In this document: positions 1 to 13,400 of the stretch, one piece after another
Position numbering within the stretch: position 1 is the stretch's first letter
Layout: each line of letters begins with the position of its first letter
Notes under the pieces: model-generated
Seen by the model: only the letters and a program-made list of their open reading frames with translations
What the model was told of the DNA's origin: nothing
The model's database searches: none
Made by a program: the position numbers and the translations under genes
Source: Eretmocerus hayati
Taxonomy: Eukaryota > Arthropoda > Insecta > Hymenoptera > Aphelinidae
Assembly: GCA_029851415.1 (NCBI GenBank)
Contig: CM056742.1
Location: 92,990,748 to 93,054,747 of the forward strand
DNA length: 64,000 nucleotides
Reading direction: 5' to 3'

Positions 1-595
1 ATTGGGTGCGGGCCCGTGGAGCTTGGCAACCGCGCGAAATCGGTCTCTCGCGCGTTGACCGATTCGGTAGGCAAGATGCAGAATTGCAGACGCTCGGTTT
101 CCTTTGAAATTCGTTAGTTTCCGGAAGCCTGTGATAACCGCCAACTAACTTCAGGCTAACGACAGTTGATGCCGTGAAAGCTGAGTTCAACCCCACACTT
201 TTCATACACACCAGACTCCACCTTGGATGCCAATATAGAAAAGGCGAAGAAGAAGAAGACATGTCAGATTACGCTCAGGCATTTTTTGGCCAACTTGACT
301 AAAAACGGCGTTTCAATATAGTATTTGCAAAATTCAAGCAGTCATAGTCATGGATTGCGAGACTCAACTTACGATGTGACGACGTGTAAGTGGTGATCAT
401 CTCGGGAAGGTAATTCGCCTCACAATCGCCTCAAGATTGAGTTATGCATCAAGAACCCTAGTTGAGAATATCTTGGCCAGAATAATAATTCCATATTAAT
501 CATGCATAACCTGTACTACTTGCTATCAATTTTATTCATCAGAGCCAACCAACCAACATGTAAGATCATTGCCTTTTCTTCATTTTTTCAAACAG
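1..595. other. Unassigned 5' edge, no gene recognised
   Basis: The first 120 bases are richer in GC and CpG than the rest and could be the edge of a promoter or UTR of something outside the window. No open frame or RNA gene can be supported here. Confidence 0.3.
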
Positions 596-792
596 AAAAG
601 TTACAAACCATTGGGCTGGGCAAGTCTTGCTTGCATTGTACTGCTCACTGATTGTGAGTTATAGCCTGGTGTTCGATAAACGAACAAGTAAACTGGATTA
701 CGTTCTGCCCATTGCTGCGAGACAAGCAAAAAACAATGATGGGTAGTACTGTGGGCTCTGCAGAGATTCTTATGGTCAATAAAAGTCATTAG
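596..792 (+). other. Possible exon, unknown transcript
   Basis: The stretch is bounded by a good splice acceptor (a pyrimidine-rich run ending in AAACAG at 595) and a consensus donor (GTGAGT from 793). One plus frame is open for about 50 codons and then meets TAG, so it would be a terminal coding exon, part of a non-coding RNA, or a chance match. The minus strand is also open across it. No protein family is recognised. Paired with the next entry because the two sets of splice signals are consistent. Confidence 0.22.
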
Positions 793-933
793 GTGAGTAT
801 TCTCTTTCATATTTCTCAACTTCACCAGCAGGACTGCTTTCTTAGATTAAGAACAGACATGAAAATCATTATCATTGTAACCACTGTCAATTTTATACAT
901 GCAGTGTATAGACTAATTTTTCTCTCAAAACAG

Positions 934-1120
934 ACGCAGCTCACAACAGAGAGTGGCCACACCTCGCTGAGTCCCAGTTTGGTTTTTGAATCAATCAGCA
1001 AACTGAATTACCTTCTCATCTCTGCCTTGAGATGTGCAGAAAGAGAAACACGATACAGTGCAGGTGGTGTAAATAGACCGACATCACCTATTCACAATCA
1101 ATTTGTTGACCATCAATTTA
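934..1120 (+). other. Possible exon, unknown transcript
   Basis: An acceptor (TCTCTCAAAACAG ending at 933) and a donor (GTAGGT from 1121) enclose 187 bases that are open in one plus frame. The translated composition is protein-like, but no domain is recognised. With 596-792 it could form two exons separated by a 141-bp intron. This is inference from splice signals only. Confidence 0.22.
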
Positions 1121-4100
1121 GTAGGTGAATATTTTTTCCATCTTTTCCTCTTTCATCTTTGGGGAATGCACCCTCTGCTTGAACTTCTATAGAGGATGAT
1201 ATAGAGTGTGAGTCGTGATTTCTGATTTAATCCCTAACAAAAGTAAGAAAGTGTCCACCGTAGATCTTCATATTGATGACTAAGCTAGGTAATCTAATAA
1301 ATTTGCAGCTCAAAATCTCAATTTTCTTATGGCAGGCACTGTACCGATAGTTGAGATTTCTTCATATGAGGCTGATGAATATTCTCACCCGGTTTCATCG
1401 AGTATTAGTTCTTACCAACTGTAAAGTTGTCAGGGTTGGTTGACCGTAGAAGTCCTTTTATATTTAATTGTGGTATTCATTTCAAAACCCTGATGTATTG
1501 GGAAATCCTCCCCCCTTTTACTTTATTCGAAAGGATAACTCGGCGAGTATATGAGTTTATCTTCAATCCTATCGAGTATTTGTAGACCTTTCACAGCAAA
1601 GAGCATCACATTATCATAATCAGCTTCTTAATCAGGGTTTCTACTCGTCTTAAAAACCTTGAAATATCATTGGAATGCTCACGGTTGCATTTTCTCACAC
1701 CTCTGAGTTACTAATGCATGATTTTTTCTTGATAATTGCAGAATTGTCTTCTCGTGAGGCCGAAATTCTATAGTACCCATATCACTCTTTCAACTCGCAC
1801 GGTAGAAATACAAACCACGGATTTCGAGACGAATTGATATCTGTATAACCTCGATCTTATGTTGATGTTTCCTCCCTTTGTTGAAAATGCATAGGAGAGT
1901 TTCCACGGAACTTTTAACTTTTGTGTTACTGCAGTGTTCCAAGAGTATTTTGAACTATTCGGAGTGCGCAGGAGTGGCATTTTATAGTATTTGGCATCAT
2001 TCAATATGGAATACATTCTTTTTTGTTGAAACGCATCCTGATTTGTCAATAGCAGACCGCAAAGGATGATTTTTGGGTAGTTTACAAACGTACCAACGCG
2101 ATTTTTTGAATTGATAAGGCTGTAACTAAAATACCTATGCCTCAACCACTTCGGTGGAATGATATATCCATCTACTAATCTCATATTTTGAGAAAATCTT
2201 TGATTCAGAGGTGTGCGCTGATTTGGCTATGATATTAACTCTCATTCATCGATGTAACTGGGTTTTGTGGGATAACTTTTTCTGGCTATTGTTTACGAAA
2301 TTGATGAAATACCTTGTGCAAAACGGAAAATTTAGCAATGAGTTTTCAAAGTTAAAAAGAAGACGAATCGAATCCCGTTTGGTTTGTGAGTGTGCGTTGA
2401 TCCGGACAAATTTTATAAAGCTTCAAAGCTCATAAAGTCATCGCGCCACTGGCTCTCAAAACGGTCATTTTTTGATGGCATACTCAGGAAACGTAAAGCA
2501 CAGGATTGGAATGTTGTGCTCTTTTTTCTTCATCGCAAAAGGGATATAACCGCACTGTTCTGAGTTGTAATTGTCGATCGTCATTTCTGTGAGAAGCTGA
2601 GGAGAAATATTTGAATCCGGATGGTAAGCTAAATAAGCCGCTAAATGTGATGGTATCGCGATTTTCTTGATTTTTACATAGTATACGGCTGAAAAATGAA
2701 CAAAATAACACCACAGTGTATTCTAGGAATTGAAATGAGACTCATAGCTCTTGACTCGATTTTGGAAATTTACATCGAATTTAGGAGAAATCAATGATGA
2801 AATTCATCTTAAAGTCAAGTCAGGCAAAATATAATCCGTATCGATCGTCTAGACAATGTTTTGAATCGAATCTGTTCGATTGAAGTTGATTCACGAATGT
2901 TTCAAGTGTGAAATTCCTTACAATTCGTTCTGAACCAGATACCTCGGCTTGGAAGAGAGTGGCACCACTTTTTTCACATGTTTTCGAGGTATAAGAATCA
3001 CATGAAACCCATTTTAAACGTGTGCGATGAGAAAAATTTTTTTTTATTTTAGAGGGTCAATAGTCAAATGTTCCATGGAAACCCTCATAGATGATAATCA
3101 AAATATCAATCGAGTCACAATAACTCCCAAAATTTTTTCATATCAATAGAATTATCTAAATTCAAAACAACATAGTCACACAACCACATTTTTGATAGTA
3201 ACCGGTAAACAAACATGAGATATCGAAGATTTCAAGATACGCTAACTTCTCGATTAGCCTGCGGATTAATAGGAGAGATGTTACAGGGGGTATCATTCTG
3301 ATTGGCAAGAGGATGAGACTCTCAATGACAGCAGGCAATTCAGTTTTCACGATGGACCAAAAATGATTCACTTTACATAATAATAGGGAAATATAAAGCT
3401 CGGAGGATGATTAGTGTCATATCTTTCTTCACTTTTTAGAATTCAAGTTGGGCATTTAAAAAGCAACGAGCAAGGAAAGCCATGGTCGTCAGATCCATTA
3501 AGGACACGTGTGATTGAAGTGAAATGAGTTCACATCCTCTTTATCGTGTACTCATTTTAATGATCCTGACGATCTTGCTAAAAAAAATACTCGACATAGT
3601 TTCCTTGATCTCATTTCTTTCAAGAGTTGAAACTCACAATAAGGTGGAAGTACCAAATAACGGACATCTCATGATTCAGGTCCCAATCATGGGACGCTGC
3701 AACAACTTTGCTGGTACGAGAATATGAGCCATTACAATGCAAACGATAAGATTCGATAATCAAGTTGATCCATCTACTGTGACAGTCGGTGCAAAGATGA
3801 TTGCTCACGCAGTAATTCTGAAAAAAAAATGGAGGATGAGGAGGTCTCTATACGGCCAATTTTAGGTCTCTTTGGCTTCACAGTCGCTTCGAAAAGTCAA
3901 TTCACGAAGAGACCTATATTTATCATACGAGGCTGTGAAAAGGCGTTTCTCTTGTTAATTATAATAGCTGATTGTTTAAAGTTTGCGAAAACCTACTATT
4001 AAACATCAACACATATTATTACAAACAATTCCCTTCATTGGTCGACTTTTTTCAAGCATGTCCCAAAAAAGGGACAGGGAATTTTCGGTGTCCCTAACTA

Positions 4101-4564
4101 GGCGCGTGTTCATTTGGACATGGCCCTATGAAGGGACGTTGATTTTAGGACTCACTATGGTGCAGTTTTCAACGAGTAAAAGTCCGCTATCTTCTTCCTG
4201 GCCTTAGATCGATGTGTCTCGAGGAAATATAATATTTCCGTCTCAATTGTCTTCATCATATATAACGCCCGGAGTAATTTTGCCCAAAAGCGAGTGGAAA
4301 AAAAGATTTCATAGGTCCCAAGGTCCCCTCTATTTCATACGACACCTTAAGGGGGTTCGATAGTTACTAGCTTTTTCGGCCAGAGAGCTGGGACTGATGT
4401 AATTTATAGACTGAGAGCCCCCGGATCGATTGCCGTTGAGAAATATATGGGTTGACGATGACATTTTTGAGATTAACTCATTTGAATATTGGATTTTTGA
4501 CCCACATCTTATGGGCGAACCAAATTTCCTGTCAGGAAGTGACCGGATATCTCTGTGAAAGTAC
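1121..4564. other. No gene recognised; one degraded transposon end
   Basis: AT-rich sequence with only short chance frames. At about 1892-1935 a stretch ending TTACTGCAG resembles the terminal inverted repeat of the element at 47166-48869 plus its adjacent bases, so it is probably a decayed relative of that end. No matching second end was seen nearby. Confidence 0.4.
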
Positions 4565-5500
4565 TTTTAATCGATAGCTGATGTAATTTCCTTAACAATG
4601 ACGACTTGAGAAAGCCAATCTGATGTAGTAAAACCTGAGATCAAGCTGGTCCCAAGAATGAGATAATCCAAGGTACCAAATACGAGAACCCATGGCCCCT
4701 TCATTGGCCGCCAAAAATGCGAATTTCCTGTGGGAGTTTTTCAAAGATGTAAACATGTGTTTTTCGTGGAATTTTCCGACGTTGGAACCAATAGTTTTGA
4801 TCCCAACCTTCAGGTTTTTCAGTAGGCTCAAAAAACGAAACCGATAGTACAGAGGGTCGTTTTCAGCCTTTTTACACACACTTGAGATGCATGGTGAGTG
4901 TATAGGTAGGTTTGAATCGTGTGTGTATTTTATCAAACTATGCTTCTTTATGTATGGTGACCAGCTGGAAATGATGCCGACGGTTTCTAGGTTTTCGGAT
5001 GAGATGGGAGTGAGCTTTTGCCGAAGGAACTAGATTTCGTTCTCTAATCTCATCTCGAAGAAACTCGATCAAATCAATGCCTCTCATCTCATCCTCGAGC
5101 CTCGATACCGTTGGCACTTTTTCTCTGTTGGTCAAAGCACGTGAAAAAGCATAGCTCAATTCAATACACACCCGATTCAAACTTACCTATGAACTCATCG
5201 TGCATCTCAAGTGTAAGTGAAAAAGCTGTAAATCACTCTCCACTCGCGGTTGAGCTTTTTGAGACTACAAAAAAACCTAATGGTTTGGGTCAAAACTAAC
5301 CACGGATTCGGTCTCTACGTCAGAAAATTCTCAAAAAACACAAGTTCACATTTGTGAAACACTCCGACTTGGGATTCACGGATTTGGTACCTTGGATTTT
5401 TTCATTTTTTGGATCAGCTAGATCTCTGGTTCTACTGCATCAAATCGACTTTCTCAAGGAGTCATTCCAAAGGAAATTACATCAGCTGTCGGTTACAAAT
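4565..5500. repeat. Degraded long palindrome, family A foldback
   Basis: The left arm, from about 4574 (AGCTGATGTAATTTCC), reappears as its reverse complement ending near 5490. The match runs inward through a shared AATCCAAGGTACCAAAT block to a centre near 5030. The arms are diverged and the outer ends are missing. The inner sequence is related to the arms of the foldbacks at 8366-10270 and 52588-53962, which makes this the oldest and most truncated of three copies. It encodes nothing recognisable. Confidence 0.7.
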
Positions 5501-5947
5501 ACTTCCAGACAAGCAGAAGAACGCGCATGCGCAGGATACGCTAATTAGTGATTGAGATTTCACTTTAAATATGGTTTTTTGGGCCTTTGACCACTTCCCG
5601 CCACCAATATTAATATATTTTAGAAAGTGATTTTCGATGCAAGAAGGCCCGGTGAATACGAAAAAATTGTCAAATCCCGTTTAAGCCATTGATAATTGCG
5701 TCAAAATTTGATTTTAAATTCTCTGGAATTTTTTTTGGAGACTCTAGGTAAAGTTTTGAATACGGAAATATTTTTCTTCATTATTTAGTTGAAGTTTCAA
5801 AAATATACAAAAAAAATTCAGAATGATTCGTAGAGATGCGTTAGAATGCGATAGAGGGGTTTTAGGACGCCGTACAAAATGGAGGTGACCTTGGGATCTG
5901 AGAAATTACTCCGTGTGCCATTTCTGACGAGGGACGATCCACCATGC

Positions 5948-6178
5948 TTAACACGTTCACTGCGGTGGGACCCACGATTTTCCACAACTGAATTTTTCCT
6001 GACACGCATTTGCTCAAAAATACCCTCAATGGCAATTTTTTGTCGGTTTAGTTAGATGAGGGTATGTATAATGAGTCAGAACAGTTTATTCCATCACAGT
6101 TGCATCAATTTCAGTTAGAGGGTTGAGATCATGACCAAATGAAAAGTCAAAAAACTGCCTTCGCAGTGAACGTGTTAA
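5948..6178. mobile_element. piggyBac-type MITE
   Basis: The target duplication TTAA is present at 5948-5951 and 6175-6178. Directly inside are perfect 13-bp terminal inverted repeats, CACGTTCACTGCG at 5952-5964 and its complement at 6162-6174. Insertion at TTAA with exact duplication is the signature of the piggyBac superfamily. The 223-bp interior has no coding capacity, so the copy depends on a transposase elsewhere. Internal copies of GGTGGGACC-like motifs continue outside to about 6370, suggesting a related repeat next door. Confidence 0.75.
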
Positions 6179-6524
6179 ACCGCCTGGTCCCTTTACTATC
6201 CTTCATGACTGAAAAGTACCTAAGCCACATCAGATCAACAGAATGGAGAAACACACCCTACTATTATGATGCTATATGCGCACAGTATCGTGACCCACTA
6301 CTGGGTCCCACCATACAGACAGAGGTGGTCCACTACTAGGACACGGTTGTCCCACTATTCAGGCATAGCTCAAAAAGGTGGCCCACTATTGGCTTAGTGA
6401 TTGATTTATCATATTTTCCCATTGCATTCAAGCTCCATCCCATCGGTTCTCCAATCGCGAGATACTTTTAACATTTAACATGCAAAATAACTTTTTAGTA
6501 AGATTTTTCAAGTTTTCATTGTAG

Positions 6525-8173
6525 ACCAGGAGAATTAGACTTTTTCGACGGTGGACGATAGGTGCTGGTTTTATTTTTCTTTCAGGTGCAGGACACTCCA
6601 TAGAACCATGTCTACCACTTCCGAACAAATTTCGCTGGCCGGAAAAAATTATTAAAATGAATCACTGGAAAAAACGACACTTTTCGCGGATGGTATCATT
6701 TTCTAGCTAGTCAAAAATAGTGAAAAAACCTACAGATTCAGAAAAGAATTTATTGCTCTAGCATATTTTTCGTTGGAGTTACATAGGTTTAAACAAAAAA
6801 AGACCTATTATAAACAAATGGTTGTTGATCCTCCAATAATTGACTGATGAGGCCAAAAACGCGGACAATCGATAGTCCTCATTGAGGTTAATGAGCATAC
6901 CGAATTTGGTGACGATTCGTTGAACCGTTTTTGAACAACCCTCTTTGTATATAAAAAATTGTTTTTCAGGAGAAGTGGCATAACTTTTTTACGAACGGAG
7001 ATGGTGTTTTGGGAAAAATCAGGGTGATACCTAGAAGTCTACTCTTCAGTATCCCGTTTGAATCATCATCATATCTTGTAATAGGCGATTTTTAAGAGCT
7101 AATTGTTCATAATTTTTGCACACGCCTCTCATTGTGTATTGAAATCTCGAAATACATTTATTAGATGAGGAGAAACCCGAAAATGGAACCATCCAATCGA
7201 ATTTTTTTCTCAAGCTACCCCAGATTAAAAAAAGAATGGAGCAAATTGGTCACGTAGAACCAGAAATATTGTGAGAAAATCTTCGGCGCTCGGTTTTGAA
7301 TCGCACCAAAGATTAGCTCTGCTTGGCTCTTGGCGCGTGAGGAACGGTGAACTTCAAAATCGAGCGCCGTGTATTTTTTCGCAATATTTCTAGTTCCACG
7401 TGACCAATTTGCTTCATTCTCTCTTTAATCTGGGGTAGCTTGAGAAAAAAACGCGATTGGCTGGTTTCATTTTCGGGTTCCTCCTCATCTAATAGATGTA
7501 TTTCGAGATTTTAATACACAATGAGAGGCGTGTGCAAAAATTATAAACAAGTAGCTCTCAAAAATCGCCTATACAAGATATGATAATGATTCAAACAGGA
7601 TACTGAAGAGTCGACTTCTAGGTATCATCGTGATTCTTCCCAAAACACCATCTCCGTTCATAAAAAAGTGCCACTTCTCCTGAAAAACAATTTTTTATAA
7701 ACAAATAGAGTTGTTCAAAAGCGGTTCAACGAATCGTCACCAAATTTGGTATGCTTATTAACCTCGATGAGGACTATCGATTGTCTGCGTTTCTGGCCTC
7801 ATTAGTCATTTATTGGAGGATTAACAACCATTTGTTTATAATGGGTCTTTTTTGTTCAAACCTATGTGACTCCAACGAAAAATATGCTAGAGCAATAAAT
7901 TTTTTCTTTGAATCTGTAGATTTCTTCACAAGCTAGAAGATGATACCAGAGCGAACTCGTTTAAAGTTACAATCACAGAGCTATAGGCAGTAATTCGCGA
8001 AAAGCGTCGTTTTTTCCAGTAATTCATTGTTAATAATTTTTGCCGGCTAGCGCGAAATTTGTTCGGAAGCGGTAGACATGGTTTTAGAGGGTGTCCTGCA
8101 CCTGGAAAAGAATAAAACCAGCACCTATCTCCCACCGCGAAAATAACGTCCTTTTCGAGGTAATTCTACTGGT
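6525..8173. repeat. 1.65-kb long-arm palindrome (foldback element)
   Basis: Two arms of about 800 bp face each other around a centre near 7330. Outer blocks (ACCAGGAGAATTA on the left, TAATTCTACTGGT on the right) and inner blocks (GGCGCTCGGTTTTGAA / TTCAAAATCGAGCGCC) are complementary. The right arm carries an extra segment near 7950-8000 and scattered substitutions. No transposase frame lies inside. Its sequence differs from family A (8366-10270), so it is a separate foldback family. Target duplications could not be fixed by eye. Confidence 0.8.
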
Positions 8174-8365
8174 ATTGCTAATCACCAAAATTTTATTTTC
8201 ACAAGCTCACCAAGTCGAATCAAACCCATGACAACTTTCAGATGCTATTTTAAGGAATGTTGAATGCAGAACTGAGTTGAGTCTCACGAATCGTATGAAA
8301 ACTTTGGGGGATACTTCCTTATAATCGTATGATGTATACAGAAACGAGCTCCTGTCTTGTCTCAT

Positions 8366-10270
8366 ATATGATGGGTTCCACGCGAAAACGTCCTACGGAA
8401 AGGGGTCATCTCTCAGATTTTTTTCTAACCTTATTTATTCGATTCTATGGCCCAGAATGAGAACTTTTGACCACCTATGGGGCCCAAATAGAATTTCATC
8501 CCTCCGGTGCACGCATGTCCGTGAAAAAAGCCGAAATTCATCGTGTCAAAAATGGTGCTTTTTTATTCAGTAAAATGAAAAAATCTCGAGTTCTTCGATA
8601 GCTATCGACTCGCGGGTTGCGGCATCTGAAGGATTATCAAAAAACCTATCGAAAACGCTAGAGAAAAAATACTTTTGGCGAGTAATGGGCCTCCTAGAGC
8701 TAAAAAGGTGTTTTTCACTAAAACGTTGATTTCTCAAAATGCCATTTTTTTTGAAAATCACATAATCGATGTAAAATCTTGCGTTCTTTCAGAAAAAATT
8801 GGTTCTAGAGTGTACCTACGCGATCCCATCAACTTATAAGCCATTGTTTAAAATTCAATCCTTTTCGGTATTGGAAAAGTGTCATTTCCTGCGCATGCGG
8901 ACAAATTTTGACTTTCGGGACTATTCTTAATGGAAAGCTGACGTAATTTCCCTTGAAATGTCGCCTTGCAAAAGTCAATTTGATCCATTGCAACTCGAGA
9001 TCTAGCTGGTCTAAAGAATGAAAATATCCAAGGTATCAAATCCGTGAACCCGGGGCTTCTTCAATGGCCCTGAAAAACGTGGATGTTGAGTCGGATTGTT
9101 CCAGAGATGTGAACATTTGTTTTTCATGTATTTTTTGACCGAATATGTGGTCAATTTCGTCCCCAATCTCGAAGATTTTTCAGTAGACTCAGAAAACTGA
9201 ACCGAAAGTAATGAGTCGTTTTTAGGCTTTTAACATACATCTGATATGCATGTGAGATCATCGCTCGATTCGAGTCAGGTTTTCAGTGAACTGAACCATG
9301 TTCCCAGCTAGTCAAAATACGTGGGAGAACATAGTTCAGTTCACTGAAAACCTGACTCGAATCGAGCGATGATCTCACATGCATATCAGATGTATATTAA
9401 AAGCCTAAAAACGACTCATTACTTTCGGTTCAGTTTTCTGAGTCTACTGAAAAATCTTCAAGATTGGGGACGAAATTGACCACATATTTGGTTTTTACGT
9501 CAAAAAATACATGAAAAACACATGTTCACATCTTTGGAACACTCCGACTAAAATTCCGCGTTTTTCAGAGCCATTGAAGAGGCCCCGGGTTCGCGGATTC
9601 GGTACCTTGGATATTTCTATCCTTTAGACCAGCTAGATCTCGAGTTCCAATGCATCAAATCGACTTCTGCAAGGGGTCAATTCGATGGAAATTACGTCAG
9701 CTTTCCATGAAGAACAGTCCCGAAAGTCAAAATTTGTGCGCATGCGCACAAACGACACTTTTCCAATACCGAAAAGAGTTGCATTTCAAACAATGGCTTA
9801 TAAAATGATGGGATCGCGTAGGTACACTCTAAAACCAATTTTTTCTGAAAGAACGCAAAATTTTATATCGATTATGTGATTTTCAAAAAAATGGCTTTTT
9901 GAGAAATTAACGTTTTAGTGAAAAACCCCTTTTTAGCTCTAGGAGGCCCATTACTCGCCAAAAATATTTTTCCGATAGCGTTTTCGATAGGTTTTTTGAT
10001 GACCTTTTAAATGCTGCAACCCGCGAGTCGATAGCCATCGAAGAACTCGAGATTTTTGCATTTTACTGAATAAAAAAGCACCATTTTTGACACGATGAAT
10101 TCCAACTTTTTTCACGGATATGCGTGCACCGGAGGGATGAAATTTCTTTTGGGCCCCATAGGTGGTCAAAAGCTCTTATTCTGGGCCATAGAATCGAAAA
10201 AAAAAAGTTAGAAAAAAATCTGAGAAATGACCCCTTTCCGTAGGTCGCTTCCGCGTGGAACCCATCATAT
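8366..10270. repeat. 1.9-kb near-perfect palindrome, family A foldback
   Basis: The sequence from ATATGATGGGTTCCACGCG at about 8366 reads as its own reverse complement back from 10270. Arms are about 940 bp, the centre is near 9315, and the loop is roughly 15 nt between TGTTCCC and GGGAGAACA. Arm identity is high, so this copy is younger than those at 4565-5500 and 6525-8173. Terminal bases match the family member at 52588-53962 (ATATGA...TTCC.CGCG). Arms contain GCGCATGCG and GATTCTATGGCC motifs shared within the family. The long frame that follows starts only 11 bp beyond its right end. Confidence 0.88.
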
Positions 10271-10427
10271 GCGTGGTATAATGTCCCTCCATTTAACTGA
10301 AAATGATTCAAACCTCTGCTTTGTCTACACAAATAGCTCATTACGCTCTTTTCATTCGACGCTACCGATTGAAGCTGATATCCATTCTCGTATTCCAGCG
10401 TGTCTGGCGTCTTGGACCATCAACGCC

Positions 10428-13400
10428 ATGGGTGGCACTAGGAAACAGAATAAATCTGGAAAAACAGCCCGCGTGTCGGATGAAGTAGTGCTCGAATTGC
10501 TGAAAAATCTCAATATCTTTGATGAAGGAGGCGACGTCCTTACATTGAAAAAAGGTCCATGGGTAGACATAATAAAATCTGAAGAGTTCGAGGGAACAAT
10601 CCAGGCTTCGACGCTCCAATTGCGCATGAGCCGGAACAAAAATCACATCACAGACCGATTGCGAGTTCTGCGAGAGCAGCCCAGGCAAGATATACGAGGT
10701 GAATCCTGTGAAAATGGAATCGATCACGTGACTCCAGACGTTCAGCCTCAGATACCAGAAGATGACGGTACTAATGATTCAGGAATTACGAACGAGTCTA
10801 GTGCTTCCAGTGACGACTATATCCCATCATCTGACTCTTCTGACGTGGAATTGGAGAAACTCAAATTCGACGTAAAGATCAAATATCAAGATTTCCTCAA
10901 TATTTACCCCGAACAAAGAATCTGTGGCCAGCGAAAGCGAGCGTACACTGTCTTGACAGGTCCATGGACTGATCTACTCAGTGAATCAATATGGAACGTA
11001 GTAAAAACTCCATGCGATTTCTTTTTCGCGAGATCTCGAGTATCAGACTCTGAGAAGAATGATTATTACTTCAAGGTTCAAGGTGTCTGTCGAGAACGAA
11101 GATGCTGTGCTGAAGTGCTAGGCTTCTGTGAGAAAGAGCCATCCCCGAATACTGATCTAGTAATTCACATATCTACGGACAAAACGGACCACATTCCTCA
11201 TTACTCGAGAAGACAGGTCAAAGGAGAAATGAGGAAAAAGGCCGGAGATGACTTAAGACACATGAAAGCAGCGGCATACGTGGATAGCCAAAGTGATAAA
11301 CTCATGGGTTTTGGCGATGTTCATCCTCCAATTGTGCCATCTGAAGATGTCTGCAGAAAAATTCGCCAGGAGGTGAAAGAGAAGGAATGGAATTATGGTT
11401 CCGCCCGAGAGTTGCTCAAGTTTATTTTGAAATTGATCATTTCCACTAAAGGGGAAGTTATACGAGATTTCTCTGCTGATCCTCTGAGTTTAGTGTACTG
11501 GAGTAATGAACAGGAAATTCTTTGGAAATCCTCGAACGCTAGTGGAATCGTCATTTCCATGAAAATAGATTCGTCGGGCTGTAGAATCGGCACAGTAAAG
11601 ATCTATGAAACTGAGAGTCGACACATCCTTCTGTACACTGCCGTAGTCAACTGTGGACACAAAGAAATACCGTTGACGCGAATGATCTCAGCAAAACATG
11701 ATGCTAATTTCATAGGCCATAGATGGCTGAAACCATTCTTCTCGGCAGTGGGCATATTTTCCACTATCGTTGTGACGGACCAATCGTCTGCATTGCAGAA
11801 TGCAGTCTGTGAGGCTGTAAATGGAATGAGCTATGAGCAAAGTCTTGATCGTTACTTCAAGTGTAAAATCAATACTGATAACCGTTTACCTCCATGCTGG
11901 TTACGAATAGATATCGCTCACCTAATCACCGCCGTTTGTAAGTGGGATTGTTTAAAAAATGTGCATCACGTTACCAAAGATTTAATAAAAAAATCTTTCG
12001 GCTACATGAGTTCACTGAGTAGATTGCAGGATTTTCAGTCATTCCTTGCAGATGTACTTACAGTGGTCAAAAGTCCTACCAGGGATGCAAACATCGATAA
12101 AACAATTGCATCGGTTACACAAACTCTATCAACTTCTAAGCTGCCTCAATCTCAAATTAGCTCAGATGAAGACGAGGAAACGAATGATTGCGCAAATATC
12201 CTGTTGGACTGTGATGAAGTTGATAACTATGGCAGCAATAATGCCGTCTCGAGCATTGATATTTTCATTGACAGTATTATCAAGGATGTCAACGACCGTT
12301 TGTGCAGTACGGGTAAACAAGATAATCCTTATTACTGTCCGAAATCTGTGAAAAATCTTCGACTTCTGTGCCAAAAAGCTCCAGCATGGACTAACATGAT
12401 GCTTGAGTTTTACTGCCCAAATATAGCTGATTCTGAAACACATTCAGTATCGTCGTCAGCTGACGTTGAGAGCTTCTTCATCAAAAGTATTTCGGAAATC
12501 GAGGGAGCCTGTAAGCTATTCCTCAGACAACATCTAAAATCTATCAGTGCTGCTGTAAAACGAGGTTACGCTAGCATTGATCGAGAGAGATTGCGGTTGC
12601 ACTACGATGCGCTCAACGCCAGCCAACAACAACCACAAACTCTCAATAAAAGCTCTGCACTATCTCTCAATGTCAATATGAAAAGTCGGGGAATTCACGT
12701 TCGACCACAGCCAGATCTCACGAGAAAACACGAGATCTACGTACAGAATAGAACAGGTTTGGATAAAAGGAAACCTAGGAAGACCAAAGAAACCAAGAGA
12801 TCGACAAGATCCACGGTTTTGAATGCTTGCAAGTCAGCTATCTCGAAAACGGGTCTTGCCATAAATGATTCGTCAGTCTTTGATTCAGTTTTAGAGGTAT
12901 TCCTCCACGGTTATTCGAACTACTCCATGTGTCGAAATTTCATAAATAAAACGCTGAGTATGACAGAAAATTTCTCCCTGCAGACTCTGACCAAATTGTA
13001 CTCAGAGGCGTCATTGCCAGATTTCGAAGAGAGGCGAGAAAAAATCATGAGAGCTGTGGGTCAAACAGACGGGAATGAAATCTCTTTCCCGGAAAATCTT
13101 GTCCGAGTAATCGTTTCGATGTTTTACGGAATTGAAAATTCAACCACTGAAATCGCATGCACTGTGTGCTCATTCCGTGAAATTTTTAAAAAGGAGTTCT
13201 CACTTCTCGTGGGTACATCACCCTCTATGCCGTTTTGGGCAACCTTGGACATAATTTGTGAAGGGTGTTGTCCTAGTTGCGGCAACGCTATGAACAGGTG
13301 GACGAAGTTGGATGGGTTCATGGTGGCAAGCTTCTCTGGTCCCGGTTGCACCATAAACCAGTTGTCAACAGAAATCAACACAAGAGGCAGGATATTTATC

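Noticed and set aside
1768..2184. 138-codon minus-strand frame
   Set aside because: Starts and composition look random, no domain, overlapped by another frame and by a decayed transposon end.
8366..10270. MULE transposase terminal repeats on both sides of the 10.4-kb ORF
   Set aside because: No copy of the palindrome arm was found downstream of 13619, so the palindrome cannot be shown to be the end of that element.
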